Below, piece after piece: positions 45,258 to 55,127 of a stretch of 64,000 bases of DNA. Position numbers and translations under genes: made by a program. Origin of the DNA: Crocodylus rhombifer. Lineage: Eukaryota > Chordata > Crocodylia > Crocodylidae. Location: NCBI GenBank assembly GCA_038503035.1, contig JAVSML010025185.1, forward strand, positions 409,349-473,348, read 5' to 3'. Each line of letters begins with the position of its first letter. Within the stretch, counting starts at the first letter, position 1. Under the pieces are notes generated by a model. It saw only the letters and a program-made list of their open reading frames with translations. It was not told where the DNA came from and ran no database searches.

Positions 45258-46881
45258 CGCCCAGGAAAAAGCCAACCTATTAAATAGGTACTTTGCGTCA
45301 GTCTTTCATCAGTCCCATGGGACGCCCATGCCTGCTATGGGACAGGGAGATCCGGGTGATGGGGATCCCCTACCCTGCATAAATGCTGACCTCGTGAAGG
45401 AACACCTTGAGAAGCTGGATACCTTCAAGTCAGCCGGCCCTGACAATCTCCACCCCAGGGTACTCAAGGAGCTGGCAAGCGTTATAGCCAAGCCCCTGGC
45501 ACGGATCTTTGAAAACTCCTGGCACTCTGGTGTAGTGCCCGAAGACTGGAAAAAGGCCAAAGTGGTGCCGATCTTCAAGAAAGGGAAGAGAGTGAATCTG
45601 GCTAACTATAGGCCCATTAGCCTGACTTCTATCCTGGGGAAGATCTTAGAAAAGTTTATTAAGGAGGCCATCCTTGATGGACTGGCCCAGGCTAACATTC
45701 TAAGGGACAGCCAGCATGGGTTTGTTGCGGGTAGGTCTTGTTTGACCAATCTCATTTCCTTCTATGACCGGGTGACCTGTCACCTGGACAAGGGAGAAGT
45801 GATTGATGTCATATATCTTGACTTCAAAAAAGCCTTTGATCTGGTATCCCACGATCACCTCTTGGCCAAACTGCCCAGTTGTGGCCTTGGCTCCACCACG
45901 ATCCACTGGCTGGGAAACTGGCTCCGTGGTCGGACCCAGAGGTTTGTAATCGATGGCAGTCACTCATTGTGGTGCCCTGTGACCAGTGGGGTCCCTCAAG
46001 GCTCTGTCCTGGGACCCATCCTGTTCAACATCTTCATTAATGATGTGGACATTGGAGTCAGGAGTGGACTGGCCAAGTTCGCCGATGACACCAAACTTTG
46101 GGGCAAAGCATCCACGCCAGAAGATAGGCGGGTGATCCAGGCTGACCTGGACAAGCTCAGCAAATGGGCGGACGAGAACCTGATGGTGTTTAACACCGAA
46201 AAATGCAAGGTTCTCCACCTTGGGAGGAAAAACCTGCAGCATCCTTATAGGCTCGGCAGTGCTACGTTGGATAGCACTACGGAAGAAAGAGACTTGGGGG
46301 TCATCATTGACCACAAGATGAACATGAGCCTGCAATGCGATGCTGCGGCTAGTAAAGTGACCAAAATGCTGGCGTGCATCCATAGATGCTTCTCGAGCAA
46401 ATCCCGGGACGTCATTCTCCCCTTGTACTCGGGCTTGGTGAGGCCGCAGCTGGAGTACTGCGTCCAGTTTTGGGCTCCACAATTCAAAAAGGATGTGGAG
46501 AAGCTTGAGAGAGTCCAGAGGAGAGCCATGCACATGATCAGAGGTCAGGAAAACAGATCTTACGATGACAGGCTGAGAGCCATGGGACTCTTTAGCCTGG
46601 AAAAGCGCAGGCTCAGGGGTGATCTGTTGGCCACCTATAAGTTTATCAGGGGTGACCACCAGGATCTGGGGGAACGTCTGTTCACCAGAGCGCCCCAAGG
46701 GATGACGAGATCGAACGGTCACAAACTCCTGCAAGACCGTTTCAGGCTGGACATAAGGAAGAATTTCTTTACTGTCCGAGCCCCCAAGGTCTGGAACAGT
46801 CTGCCATTGGAGGTGGTTCAAGCACCTACATTGAACACCTTCAAGAGTAAATTGGATGCTTATCTTGCTGGGATCCTATGA
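45184..46881 (+). CDS. CR1 ORF2, 3' part: reverse transcriptase (frameshifted)
   Basis: Continuation of ORF2 in the neighbouring frame; the true coding begins at about 45220, and the ATG at 45184 is out of frame with the endonuclease. Domains: RT fingers with FKKGKRVNLANYRPISLTS, QHGFVAGRSCLTNL, motif A YLDFKKAFD (Asp213 of this frame), motif B SGVPQGSVLGPILFN, and motif C FADDT (Asp301, Asp302). Thumb and CR1 C-terminal region follow (NTEKCKVLHLGRKN, EERDLGVIIDHKMNMS, RRLRGDLLATYKFIRG, RKNFFTVRAPKVWNSLP), ending LDAYLAGIL. All catalytic aspartates are present and no stop occurs over 565 codons. The cause of the break is an extra base in the T run at 45217-45219. It could be a real mutation or a sequencing error. 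Confidence 0.9.
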   Translation: MWGAGGKARAMFGPLLNQMGQLTTDAQEKANLLNRYFASVFHQSHGTPMPAMGQGDPGDGDPLPCINADLVKEHLEKLDTFKSAGPDNLHPRVLKELASVIAKPLARIFENSWHSGVVPEDWKKAKVVPIFKKGKRVNLANYRPISLTSILGKILEKFIKEAILDGLAQANILRDSQHGFVAGRSCLTNLISFYDRVTCHLDKGEVIDVIYLDFKKAFDLVSHDHLLAKLPSCGLGSTTIHWLGNWLRGRTQRFVIDGSHSLWCPVTSGVPQGSVLGPILFNIFINDVDIGVRSGLAKFADDTKLWGKASTPEDRRVIQADLDKLSKWADENLMVFNTEKCKVLHLGRKNLQHPYRLGSATLDSTTEERDLGVIIDHKMNMSLQCDAAASKVTKMLACIHRCFSSKSRDVILPLYSGLVRPQLEYCVQFWAPQFKKDVEKLERVQRRAMHMIRGQENRSYDDRLRAMGLFSLEKRRLRGDLLATYKFIRGDHQDLGERLFTRAPQGMTRSNGHKLLQDRFRLDIRKNFFTVRAPKVWNSLPLEVVQAPTLNTFKSKLDAYLAGIL

Positions 46882-46964
46882 CCCCAGCTGACTTCCTGCC
46901 CTTTCGGCAGGGGGCTGGACTCGATGATCTCCCGAGGTCCCTTCCAGCCCTGATGTCTATGAAA

Positions 46965-47083
46965 TCTATGAAACTGTTTTGACAAAACAAAATGGAACAG
47001 TGCTTTCAAAATAAAACACTGTTCCGACGAAACATCAAAACACAAGTCAAAGCTAAACAGTGCTGTCTCGCAAAGCCCTACCA
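46965..47083. mobile_element. hAT relic, right part
   Basis: AAACTGTTTTGACAAAACAA and related AAAACA blocks, ending GTCTCGCAAAGCCCTA, a variant of the family end TTTTGCACAGCCCTA. Followed by CCATGCAC at 47084, the candidate target-site copy. The left copy would lie near 42916-42923 (CCATGGGA, 5 of 8), which is weak. Confidence 0.7.
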
Positions 47084-47760
47084 TGCACGTTCTTTTTGCT
47101 CCCTATGTACTTCAAGAAGGACTTTTTGTTGTCTTTAATTTTTATTGCCAGCCTGAGCTCCATTTCTGCTTTGGCCTTCCTAACTGATCCCCTGCAAGTG
47201 CGAGCCAAGCAGGTATACTCCTCTGTGGTGGCTACCCCCTGCTTCCACAATCTGTATGCCTCTCTTTTCTCCCCTAGGCTCTCCTGGATTTCCCTGTTCA
47301 GCCAAGAGGGTTTCTTGGCTCTTTTGCCTCCCTTTATTTGCACTGGGATGGCCCCCTTTTGTGCCTAAGGATCATTTCCTTGAGGAACGCCCACCCTTCC
47401 TGGACTTGCATCTCACCAATGCTCTTGCCCACCAATGCTCCTGAACTCATTGAAGTTATTCTTTCTGAAGTCTAGCACTTCTTCCCCACTAGTTACCTTT
47501 CCCACCTTTTGCTGGATAATGAATTCTAACAATTGGTGGTCACTATCCCTTAGGTTACCGTGTATCTACAGATCACCCACCAGGTTATCCCCTGTAGCAA
47601 GTACTATGTCCAGTAAGCATTTCCCGTAGTGGGACCGTATACCTCTTGCATTAGGTGAAGGTCCTGTATGCTGGTTAGGAACCTACATGAATGGGCAGAT
47701 CTAGCTGATTTCTCCTCCCAGCATGAAAACCATGTCCCTTGAGTGTACCACCTTTGAGAG
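47084..47760 (-). pseudogene. Old CR1 ORF2, endonuclease C-terminal part and linker
   Basis: The minus strand from about 47760 carries endonuclease-like text (DLHLMQEVYGP-like near 47665, GIVTTN in place of SDH near 47550). It continues to KEMILRHKRGPSQ, KRAKKPSWLNREIQESLGEK, LARTCRGSVRKAKAEMELRL and DNKKSFLKYIGSKKN at 47084. The gene breaks there at the hAT relic. The next CR1 text on this strand (42922 and below) starts about 180 codons further along ORF2. Either a deletion accompanied the hAT insertion or the two parts are different copies. Confidence 0.85.
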
Positions 47761-48019
47761 CTTCCTTGTGAATACAGCCCTTTGTTTCAAATTTTCCTTT
47801 ACTTCTATTGAAACAGCAGTTTAAAATGTCCAAAAGTAAATCAAAGTATGTCATATTAAATTAAATGTTTTGTTTGAAGCTAAAATAATTCACAAATTTA
47901 AAAAGTCAGTTTTCAGTTTACTTGAAACCTTTTTTTGTTGTTCTCAGCTGTTGGTGAACCAAAAAGATCAATTGTTCATACAACTCTAAGCAAGACACCA
48001 TGTTGTGTGACCTGTAAAT
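47761..48019. other. AT-rich spacer, nothing recognised
   Basis: No gene or repeat boundary recognised. Confidence 0.45.
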
Positions 48020-48760
48020 TAGGCCTGTGCAAGTAAGCAGGTATTCAATCTGGCTTTGGATCCGGCCACTTCAGATGTCAGCAGTCCAGTCTGGAGCTCT
48101 GGAACAGTTTGCCACTTCGATCCAGTCGAAGCGGCTCCAAAGCTTCGGAGCCGACTCAGAGATCCGGCCATAGGGTATAATTGGGAATCAATGAAATACC
48201 TATAACTTTGCTGTTTTTTGTCTGATTTAGATTAAACTTTCAGGGGTGGTAGCATCTTGCACAAGCATGACACCCCCAAAGCTTCAAGAAGATAGATGCA
48301 GGGGTTGGGGGGAACTGCAGCCCAAATTCTTGAAAGTAAAACTCATGTCACGTGTATGTGTTTACACCACAGGAGGTTGAAAACTGCAGTTCAAATAAGA
48401 TCGGTGCAGGGGTTTGGGGAGAACTGCACCTCAAGCTTCTGACAGGCAAAACTTATGACATAGATGACCCTGTGTGTGTTCAGGCACAGCAGGCTGAAAT
48501 ATGCATAGGTGGTGGCCCCTGCTGACGCCACGAAGCCTGCCAGCTGTGTGTGTGTCTCGTTGGGGGAGTCTGTCTTCTGGGGCCCTGCACCTCTGGCTAC
48601 TAACAGGCAAAACTCATGATGTGGGTGGGTGACACTGTGTGTGTTAAGGTGCACCCTTCCTGGTGCTGGGGCTTCTGCACAACATGGCGGTGTGCCCCGG
48701 TGAGCCCCCTCCTCCTCTACAACCTCACATCCGGTCCACCACTTTACATGACTACAGGTA
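48020..48760. mobile_element. hAT-type terminal fragment (TAGGCCTGTGCAAG end)
   Basis: It begins TAGGCCTGTGCAAG, a variant of the TAGGGCTGTGCAAAA family end. Then come inverted TCCGGCC/GGCCGGATC-like blocks and TATAATTGGGAATCAATGAA, followed by the modules CTTCAAGAAGATAGATGCAG and CTGACAGGCAAAACTTATG that are shared with 53455-55119. The right terminus was not found, and homology fades near 48760. Confidence 0.72.
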
Positions 48761-49321
48761 AAATAACTTAGTTGGCTTAACACCAGTAGCATCAGCAGCA
48801 GCATCAAAGGTACCCAAACTGAACTGTCACACAGCCTTTCTTTTTATAAAGGAATTGACAGCAGAAAGTAAAGATGTTGTGTTGTGTTGGACATATGATG
48901 TTACTCATGGTGTGTGATGGCTTATCTTGCGTTTTTATGTCTATATGTGTATTATGAAAAAAAAAAAAGGAGTACTTAAAAAATGTATCTTTGGAAGCTT
49001 TAGGGTTGAAAACCCCTTTGTCAGACTGAGGAAGTACCTGCAGTTGGTCCTAGATGGAAGGAATAATAAAGCAGCCAGAAGTTGGCCTGGTCCACAATGC
49101 AGGCAAGAAAGCTAGTAAGTGAAAATGGAAATGGAGGTGTCAGGGGGTGAAGGACAGGCTGGGGTGGGAGGTAGCGGGGAAGGGGGATGTAGCAGTGCAC
49201 GAAAAGTGCAGAGGTGCCTGGGGTGTCAGATGTCTGGCAGGTCTCAGTGTGCCAGAACTCCACTGTGTATATTGAGTCCATGAGTTTCTGTACCCACTAC
49301 CTAGGAGGCTGTTGAAGTGGA
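48761..49321. other. Intergenic or unassigned repeat
   Basis: Contains GAAGCTTTAGGGTTGAAAAC at about 48996, which reads like end debris of a dispersed repeat. No gene found. Confidence 0.4.
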
Positions 49322-49604
49322 ATTCATAGGCCAGGCTCTGAAAAGTGGTTTATACATTCAAACAAGCACCTAACCTCATCACCAGAACCGAAGTCATCTT
49401 CCTACAGCTCAAAACACAAAACCTGCCAACTGTCTCCAGTACCCCCAAAAACTGCACACCAAAATCTATCCAGGACAATAAAACCCAACTACCTATGGGG
49501 GCACATTCCTCACCCAAAAAACACTCTGCCTCCAGTCTCTCAGGCCTGATCCTGAGAGGGAACAAATTACAATGCAAACCACTTTTCAGAGCTAGGCCTA
49601 TGAA
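49322..49604. mobile_element. 283-bp MITE-like element inserted in the hAT transposase relic
   Basis: Left end TTCATAGGCCAGGCTCTGAA and right end, inverted, TTCATAGGCCTAGCTCTGAA: about 30-bp terminal inverted repeats with few mismatches (the following AAAGTGGTTT is shared). The interior is C/A-rich and non-coding. It adjoins the C-terminal end of the hAT transposase relic and may have caused its truncation. Confidence 0.72.
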
Positions 49605-50560
49605 GGGGATGGTCAGCTCTGCCTGTTTCTCCCACAGCACCTTGCCCACTTTGATGCTGCGGTGGAAGTAGCCTGCCACCTTCCTGCATTTCGAAATCAA
49701 CTGGCTTGTAGCAATAGTGGTGGTGGCACCATCACTAGCATCCCTGTCCCCCTCCAAGGCATCCCTCATTATTAGGTGCAGGCTGTGTGCCACACAGCAG
49801 ATGCCAACAAAGTTGGCATCATGGACAGCCTTCACCATATTGGCCCCGTTGTCAGTGACCATGAACCCATGGGTGAGCTCAGCCTACCCAACAAACCACT
49901 CCTGTACCATGTGGTTCATGGCTCCCATGATCTCCCTCGCCATGTGGGACTCATCCAGCACCTCGGCTTGCAGTAGAGCCCACCGAAGGCCTAACTGATC
50001 GCACCAGTGCCCTGTGAGGGAGAGGTAGGCATGATCACTACCCTGTCTGCTCCAGACATTGGAGGTGAAGTGCAAGGCTACCTGCAGCTCTGCCTTGCAT
50101 AGCTCCTCCCTCAAGTACTCCCTGCATGCCTCACACAGGGAGGGCACCACTGTCCTACTAAAGGTGGTGCATGCAGGCATTTTGTAAAATGGGGCCAGAA
50201 GTGCTGTGAACTGCCTGAACCCTGGCCATTCAACTAGGGAGAAGGGCTGGCTATCCAAAGCAAGCATCTCCCCAATGCTCCGGGTGATCTCACTTGCATT
50301 GGGAATGTGCCCCCCTTTCTGTCCACCTTTTCCCCACTGGTCCAGGGTGGCCTGCCTCTGCTTTGGTGGGGGAACAGGGCTTTGGAGCAAGTGGGGGACT
50401 TCCCTTTTGGCATACACACACTGGTGCCAGGCTGAGCAGGAAGAAGGGCAAGGGAGTGCTGCCTCCTCAGATGCAGCTGCATTGCCTCGGTGGAAAAGGG
50501 TCTCACATCCTTGCCACAGCTCATGTGCCTTCAGCTGTGCTGGCAGATGGCAAACCAGGG
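49605..50560 (-). pseudogene. hAT transposase relic (ZBED/Ac-like), C-terminus missing
   Basis: On the minus strand: a BED-type zinc-finger remnant (CGKDVRPFSTEAMQLHLRRQH, about 50520-50455), whose C..C pair is only partly preserved. A linker LDQWGKGGQK follows, then the RNase H-like hAT core: MLALDSQPFSLVEWPGFRQF (about 50290-50200), ALHFTSNVWSRQGSDHAYLS (about 50080-50020, the DxWTS-type block with Asp absent), and MVTDNGANMVKA (49862-49827, second catalytic Asp block) with CCVAHSLHLIMRDAL. A frame change near 50430 and a stop at 49884-49886 break it. The hATC dimerisation region is absent. Intact relatives cut and paste hAT elements with 8-bp duplications. Confidence 0.85.
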
Positions 50561-53446
50561 ATCATCTGCCAGTTCAAAATGCTCCCACACTACACTATTC
50601 CCCCGCTTCTGGGTTGGGGCTACTCCCCCTGCCTTATCTCACTCCTCAGCAGGCTGAGGCTGAACAGCAGGACGAGCTGCCTCAGCTGAGCCACTTGCCT
50701 CCACAACCTCAGCCTCCTCTGAGGTGTTGCTTTCCAGAGGAGACCTGGGTCATGGGGAAATTTGAGGGGTGTGGAGCACAAACTCTGAATGCCAAGTAAT
50801 GCCAAGCAAATTTATTGGACATTAGTAACAGCACTGTAGTGCTCATGTAGATACCTGGCCAGGAGCCAAATCTGCTCCCAGTTAGCCATTCACAAGGAGG
50901 CAGGAGATAGCTCCCTGGCCTCAGGAGCTGCCTGCTTCTGGGATGGACTCCACCACAGGAGCCCAGGTGGGAAGCAGAGAGCTCCAAGCCCCCTGCTCCC
51001 AGATTGTGATCGCAGAGTGGGGGTTAGGGCTGTTGACTAGAATGGGCATCATATAGCTACTGCTCCTTCTGGAGAATTATTACCACAACAGGCAAAACAT
51101 GGGGCAGCAGAATATAAGAGACTACTTATGCAAACAACTTATTCCATCTCAAATATGGTTGAAATAGTGCACATGCCAATGTCCATGTGTCCAATATGTA
51201 TACATTTAAATCGGTTAGAGAAAGGAGAATATAGCCAAGCAAGCAACAAAATTAAAGTATTAAATACTCAAAATATGTAATATACCCAATCAGATATTTT
51301 CTGTCTGTTGTAGACATCTGTAGGCTTCATCATTTGTCTTACAAGGGAAAAAAACCTTACAAATATCTACATAATAAATAATGAAGTAACAATAACTATG
51401 ACCCTCCATTAAACTTCCAGAAAAATATGTAATCTCTATTTTAAAATAACGTCCCAATAATGTTAATGCACAGTCTATAAGAAAATAAAAAACACATCCT
51501 TTCATTCAAGTAAAATGAGACTTCTCAAGACAGGAGCCAGATTGTGACTGAACTTTGTGAAGGCTCTACCATACAAGCACACTTCCCTTCATATAGCTTC
51601 TGCAGTCACTGTTTGGATCCATTCCACCCATGTGCCCCTGGAAAATAGATCAGAATAAAGATCATGGACTCCCCTGCCAATACTCCATAGTGCAACAGGA
51701 CAGTTTGGGCATTTTACACTGGAGGTGTACAGTGATACTAAAAAACCTTAGTGGTGAAAAGGAAAAACTGATTTCATATTGTTTTCCTGTCAGAGGAGGA
51801 AAAGGATCCAACTATTTGATCATATCAATGGAGAATCAATTACAAAACTTGGGGATCTGGCTCATCATTCACATCCTTAAAAACTTACTGATGGAGGACA
51901 AGCAAAATACAGTTATGCTTTCATTATTGTTTCCTTTGTTGCCAATGAGACTTAACCAGGACTATTGTGGTGAGAGAGTCCATCATTTTCTGTCTGGATC
52001 ACTGTCTTCTTGAATGTTATTATCTGGAAGTTAGATATTATTTATTACTATAACTTGCTTTTCATTTCCTCCAAGATTATTTTTTGTACAGTCCTGAGAG
52101 TTTGGAGGTATAGTAATGAGTATTTCTTGGAGCTCATATTTCTTCATTTTTGGTAGTTCTAATTCTTATATCCAATGACTTTTTCTTGCTGTGTAAATGG
52201 CATCATAATGTCTAAAATAGGCTCTGAGGCATCCTGCAAATGGTGGTAGTTTACTTTGTTCAGTAGACCATCTCTTGTTTCCTCTGGACATAATACTCAC
52301 TTGATGGTGAAAATGGGAGGATTCATACTCTCTGCAGTCTAACTTAGAAATACAACTCTATCTAGAATGGAGAGAGTGAATTCAATCACATTAACATGCC
52401 TGAAACATGGAGTATTGCACCTAGGCCTACACATCTGTCTGAGATGAGATATAACAAGTCTTGAAGATTCCCCGACAGTTACAGTTTTGTTCACACTGTT
52501 CTTCGATTTATAAAAATCATATTTTTATTGGAAAGGCAATTGGCGTAAACATGCATTGGAGAGAAAGCTTTTTATTTGAGATATACAACAGAATGATTAT
52601 ATTGGTCATTTAAATATCCTGGCTTTCTTTAAGAGTTATAGCTCTTATGCAGAGAAACCAATTTCTTTAAAATCATTTTCTTTGCAAGCCAGTTTAGGTG
52701 AACAGTGAGATGAACTCATGTACATGGCAGCAATATGTAGACTCTGATCCTAAAATCTGTCAAATGTTCAGTAAAGCATCTGTGTACAATACAGCAGTTC
52801 TACAGAAACCACATTAAATATTCAAATAATGCCTACAAATTGCAGCCAGAATATTTTATTAAACAGTACTATATTTGTTTGCATATCATTTTTATTATTT
52901 CAGAGTAATTATGGTAGAATATTGAATATTCTTGATTATAAGGCAGTAAATGAAAAGCCTGAAGGGAGGAGCAGAGAGTTCACCTTCTCTTTTGTTTGCC
53001 TATGCAAATACACAAGCCTGTTGAAGGAAGCAGATTTGACAAAAGGGCATATTGTATTTTAAGACTCACTGCATCACTATAGAAATGTGCCCACTGAAAC
53101 AGTAAATCAATGTAATAGCCCTTTTAAAATTTGGTCAGGATACTCAGGTTGATGATAACTTATCCTTGAGCCTTGATTCTTAAAAGATCAAAAATGGTCA
53201 AAGCCCAGAGTTTTACTACCTATCCAAAAAGTATCTCCTGTTTAATCAATTACTAGACCCTGCCTCCCAAGAGACACTATATCTTCTATTGCTCACTGCA
53301 TTTACTGCAATGAAATTGCAATAAAATTTCTAGTTATTTGCCCAACAGACACATTTTCAAAGAATAGGTACAATGCAGGATTACATACAATGCTCATGTG
53401 GTCACCAGTCCTTAAGAAACTAGTTAAAACAGTTCTGAGGAGATAA
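50561..53446. other. Intergenic, nothing recognised
   Basis: 50561-51060 is GC-moderate and may be the 5' flank of the hAT relic (no terminal repeat found). 51061-53446 is AT-rich with no gene or clear repeat boundary. Confidence 0.45.
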
Positions 53447-53454
53447 ATGATTAA
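53447..53454 (+). repeat. 8-bp target site duplication (left)
   Basis: ATGATTAA, repeated exactly at 55120-55127. Confidence 0.92.
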
Positions 53455-55119
53455 TAGGGCTGTGCAAAATGGCAGCATTCCATTTGAACCAGTGTTTCAA
53501 TGTTTCGACGGATTCAAATTTTGTTTCAATTCGAAACAGCTGTTCTGTTTTGTTCCGCCAAAACAGGGTTGAAACAGCAAAACTGTTTTGACATTTTGGC
53601 CATAGGATATAATGGGGAAGGACAAAACAGCCTTTAACTTTGTCATTTCTGACTTGATTTAGATGAAACATGCAGGACTTGTAGTGCCTTCTGAGGGCAT
53701 GAATTCTGCCAAGTTTCAAGGAGATACATGCAGGGAGTTCAGGGAAACTTAACCCCAAAATTTTGAAAGCAAAACTTGGGTCATGTGTACGTCTTAAGCC
53801 ACAGCAGGGTTAAAACTGCATTCATGCTATCCCCTGCTGAGGCCACAAAGCCTGCCAAGTTTCAAGAAGATAGATGCAGGGGTTTGGGGGAAACTGTACC
53901 TCAAGCTGCGGACAAGCAAAACTCATAACATGGGTGACACTGTGTGGTAGGGCGCAGCAGGATGAAAGCTGCAGGCCTGCTAGCCCCTGCTGCAGCCATT
54001 TCCAAGGAGACAGGTGGAGGGGCTTCTGGGTTCTGGGGCCCTCCACCTCTAGCTGCTGACAGGCAATACTCATGTCATGGGAGCTTGTGCAACTGTGTCT
54101 GTCTTGGGGTATGAGGGAGGGTCAGAAACTACTGCAGGCCTGGCTGCTACAGCCTCAAAGCCTGCCAGCTGTTAAGGAGATAAGTACAGTGGGGTTCTGG
54201 TGTCCTGCACCCCTAGCTGCTGACAGGCAAAACTTGTGACATAGGTACTTGTGCTAGCTAGCTACTGTGTTATGCAATCAATCATGATTCACTCAGGGAC
54301 CAGCTCAATACACAGTAGCTAGCGAGGATAACAAGTTAATGAGCAAAGATTAACACCTACAAAATCACAGACTAAGGAGAGGAAAGAATCAACAGAGAGC
54401 CAGGAACTGCTTCTGCCCAAGACAGAGATAGTCAGTTGCAGAAGCACCCACATTACAAGTTTTGCCTGTCAGCAGCTAAGGGTGCAGGACCTCAGAACTC
54501 CCCTGCACCTATCTCCTCAACATCTGACAGGCTTTGTGGCCACAGCAGGGCCTAGCAGTTAGGCGTGCATTAGTTTCCGCCCCCTCTCCCCCGCCATGCC
54601 CCGAGACAGACACAGTTGCACAATCACCCATGACACGAGTTTTGCCTGTCAGCAGCCAGAGGTGCAGGGTCCCAGAACCCAGAAGCCCTGCACCTATCTC
54701 ACTGGCAGCTGTCAGGCTTTGTGGTATCAGCAGGGACTAACATGTCAGTAGTTTTGACCCCACTGTGGCTTAATATATACACGACATGTTTTGCTTTCAA
54801 ACATTTTAGGTACAGTTTCTCCAAACCCCCTAAACTTATCTCCTTGAAGCTTGGTAGGGTGCATGCCCTCAGAACAGGCTACCATTCCTGCAATTTTCAT
54901 CCAAATTAGGCCAGAAATGACAAAGTTATAGGCTGTTTTGTCCTTCCCCATTATAGCCTATGGGCGAAACGTCAAAATAGTGAAACGTTTCGACTTGCCT
55001 CATTTTGTTTTGAGGCTGTTTCATCTATATCTGTTCCATTTTGATTTTGCAGTTTTGACCTCGAAACGGGTCGAAACAGCATCAAAACAAAACTGGTGGC
55101 GAAATTTCTTATATCCCTA
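53455..55119. mobile_element. Non-autonomous hAT element forming a giant inverted repeat
   Basis: Ends TAGGGCTGTGCAAAAT and, inverted, TAGGGATATAAGAAAT, flanked by a perfect 8-bp duplication. The two halves are inverted copies over several hundred bases. TATAATGGGGAAGGACAAAA at 53609-53628 pairs with the block near 54940-54960, and GTTTCAAGGAGATACATGCA at 53714 pairs with the one near 54830-54850. The inner part consists of about 140-bp modules around CTGACAGGCAAAACT in both orientations (forward at 54056 and 54217; inverted at 54458 and 54637). No transposase ORF. It would fold into a stem of many hundred base pairs. Family members: 13052-15356, 42924-43184/46965-47083, 48020-48760. Confidence 0.92.
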
Positions 55120-55127
55120 ATGATTAA
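55120..55127 (+). repeat. 8-bp target site duplication (right)
   Basis: ATGATTAA, identical to 53447-53454. Confidence 0.92.

Larger units (their letters stand above)
43185..46970 (+). mobile_element. Young, nearly intact CR1 LINE, 5'-truncated in ORF1
   Basis: About 3.8 kb with an uninterrupted ORF1 C-terminal part, an ORF2 with a single frameshift, an 80-bp 3' UTR (GGGGGCTGGACTCGATGATC, then TCCCTTCCAGCCC) and a terminal TGTCTATGAAATCTATGAAA repeat. The 5' boundary is set where the hAT-like flank gives way to CR1 ORF1-like coding, about 43165-43190. It is the best-preserved element in the window, inserted in a hAT relic that itself lies in or beside an older CR1. Other CR1 copies here have many stops, so this insertion is recent by comparison. 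Confidence 0.9.

Noticed and set aside
45964..46821. 285-codon minus-strand ORF
   Set aside because: It is the antisense shadow of the CR1 reverse transcriptase.
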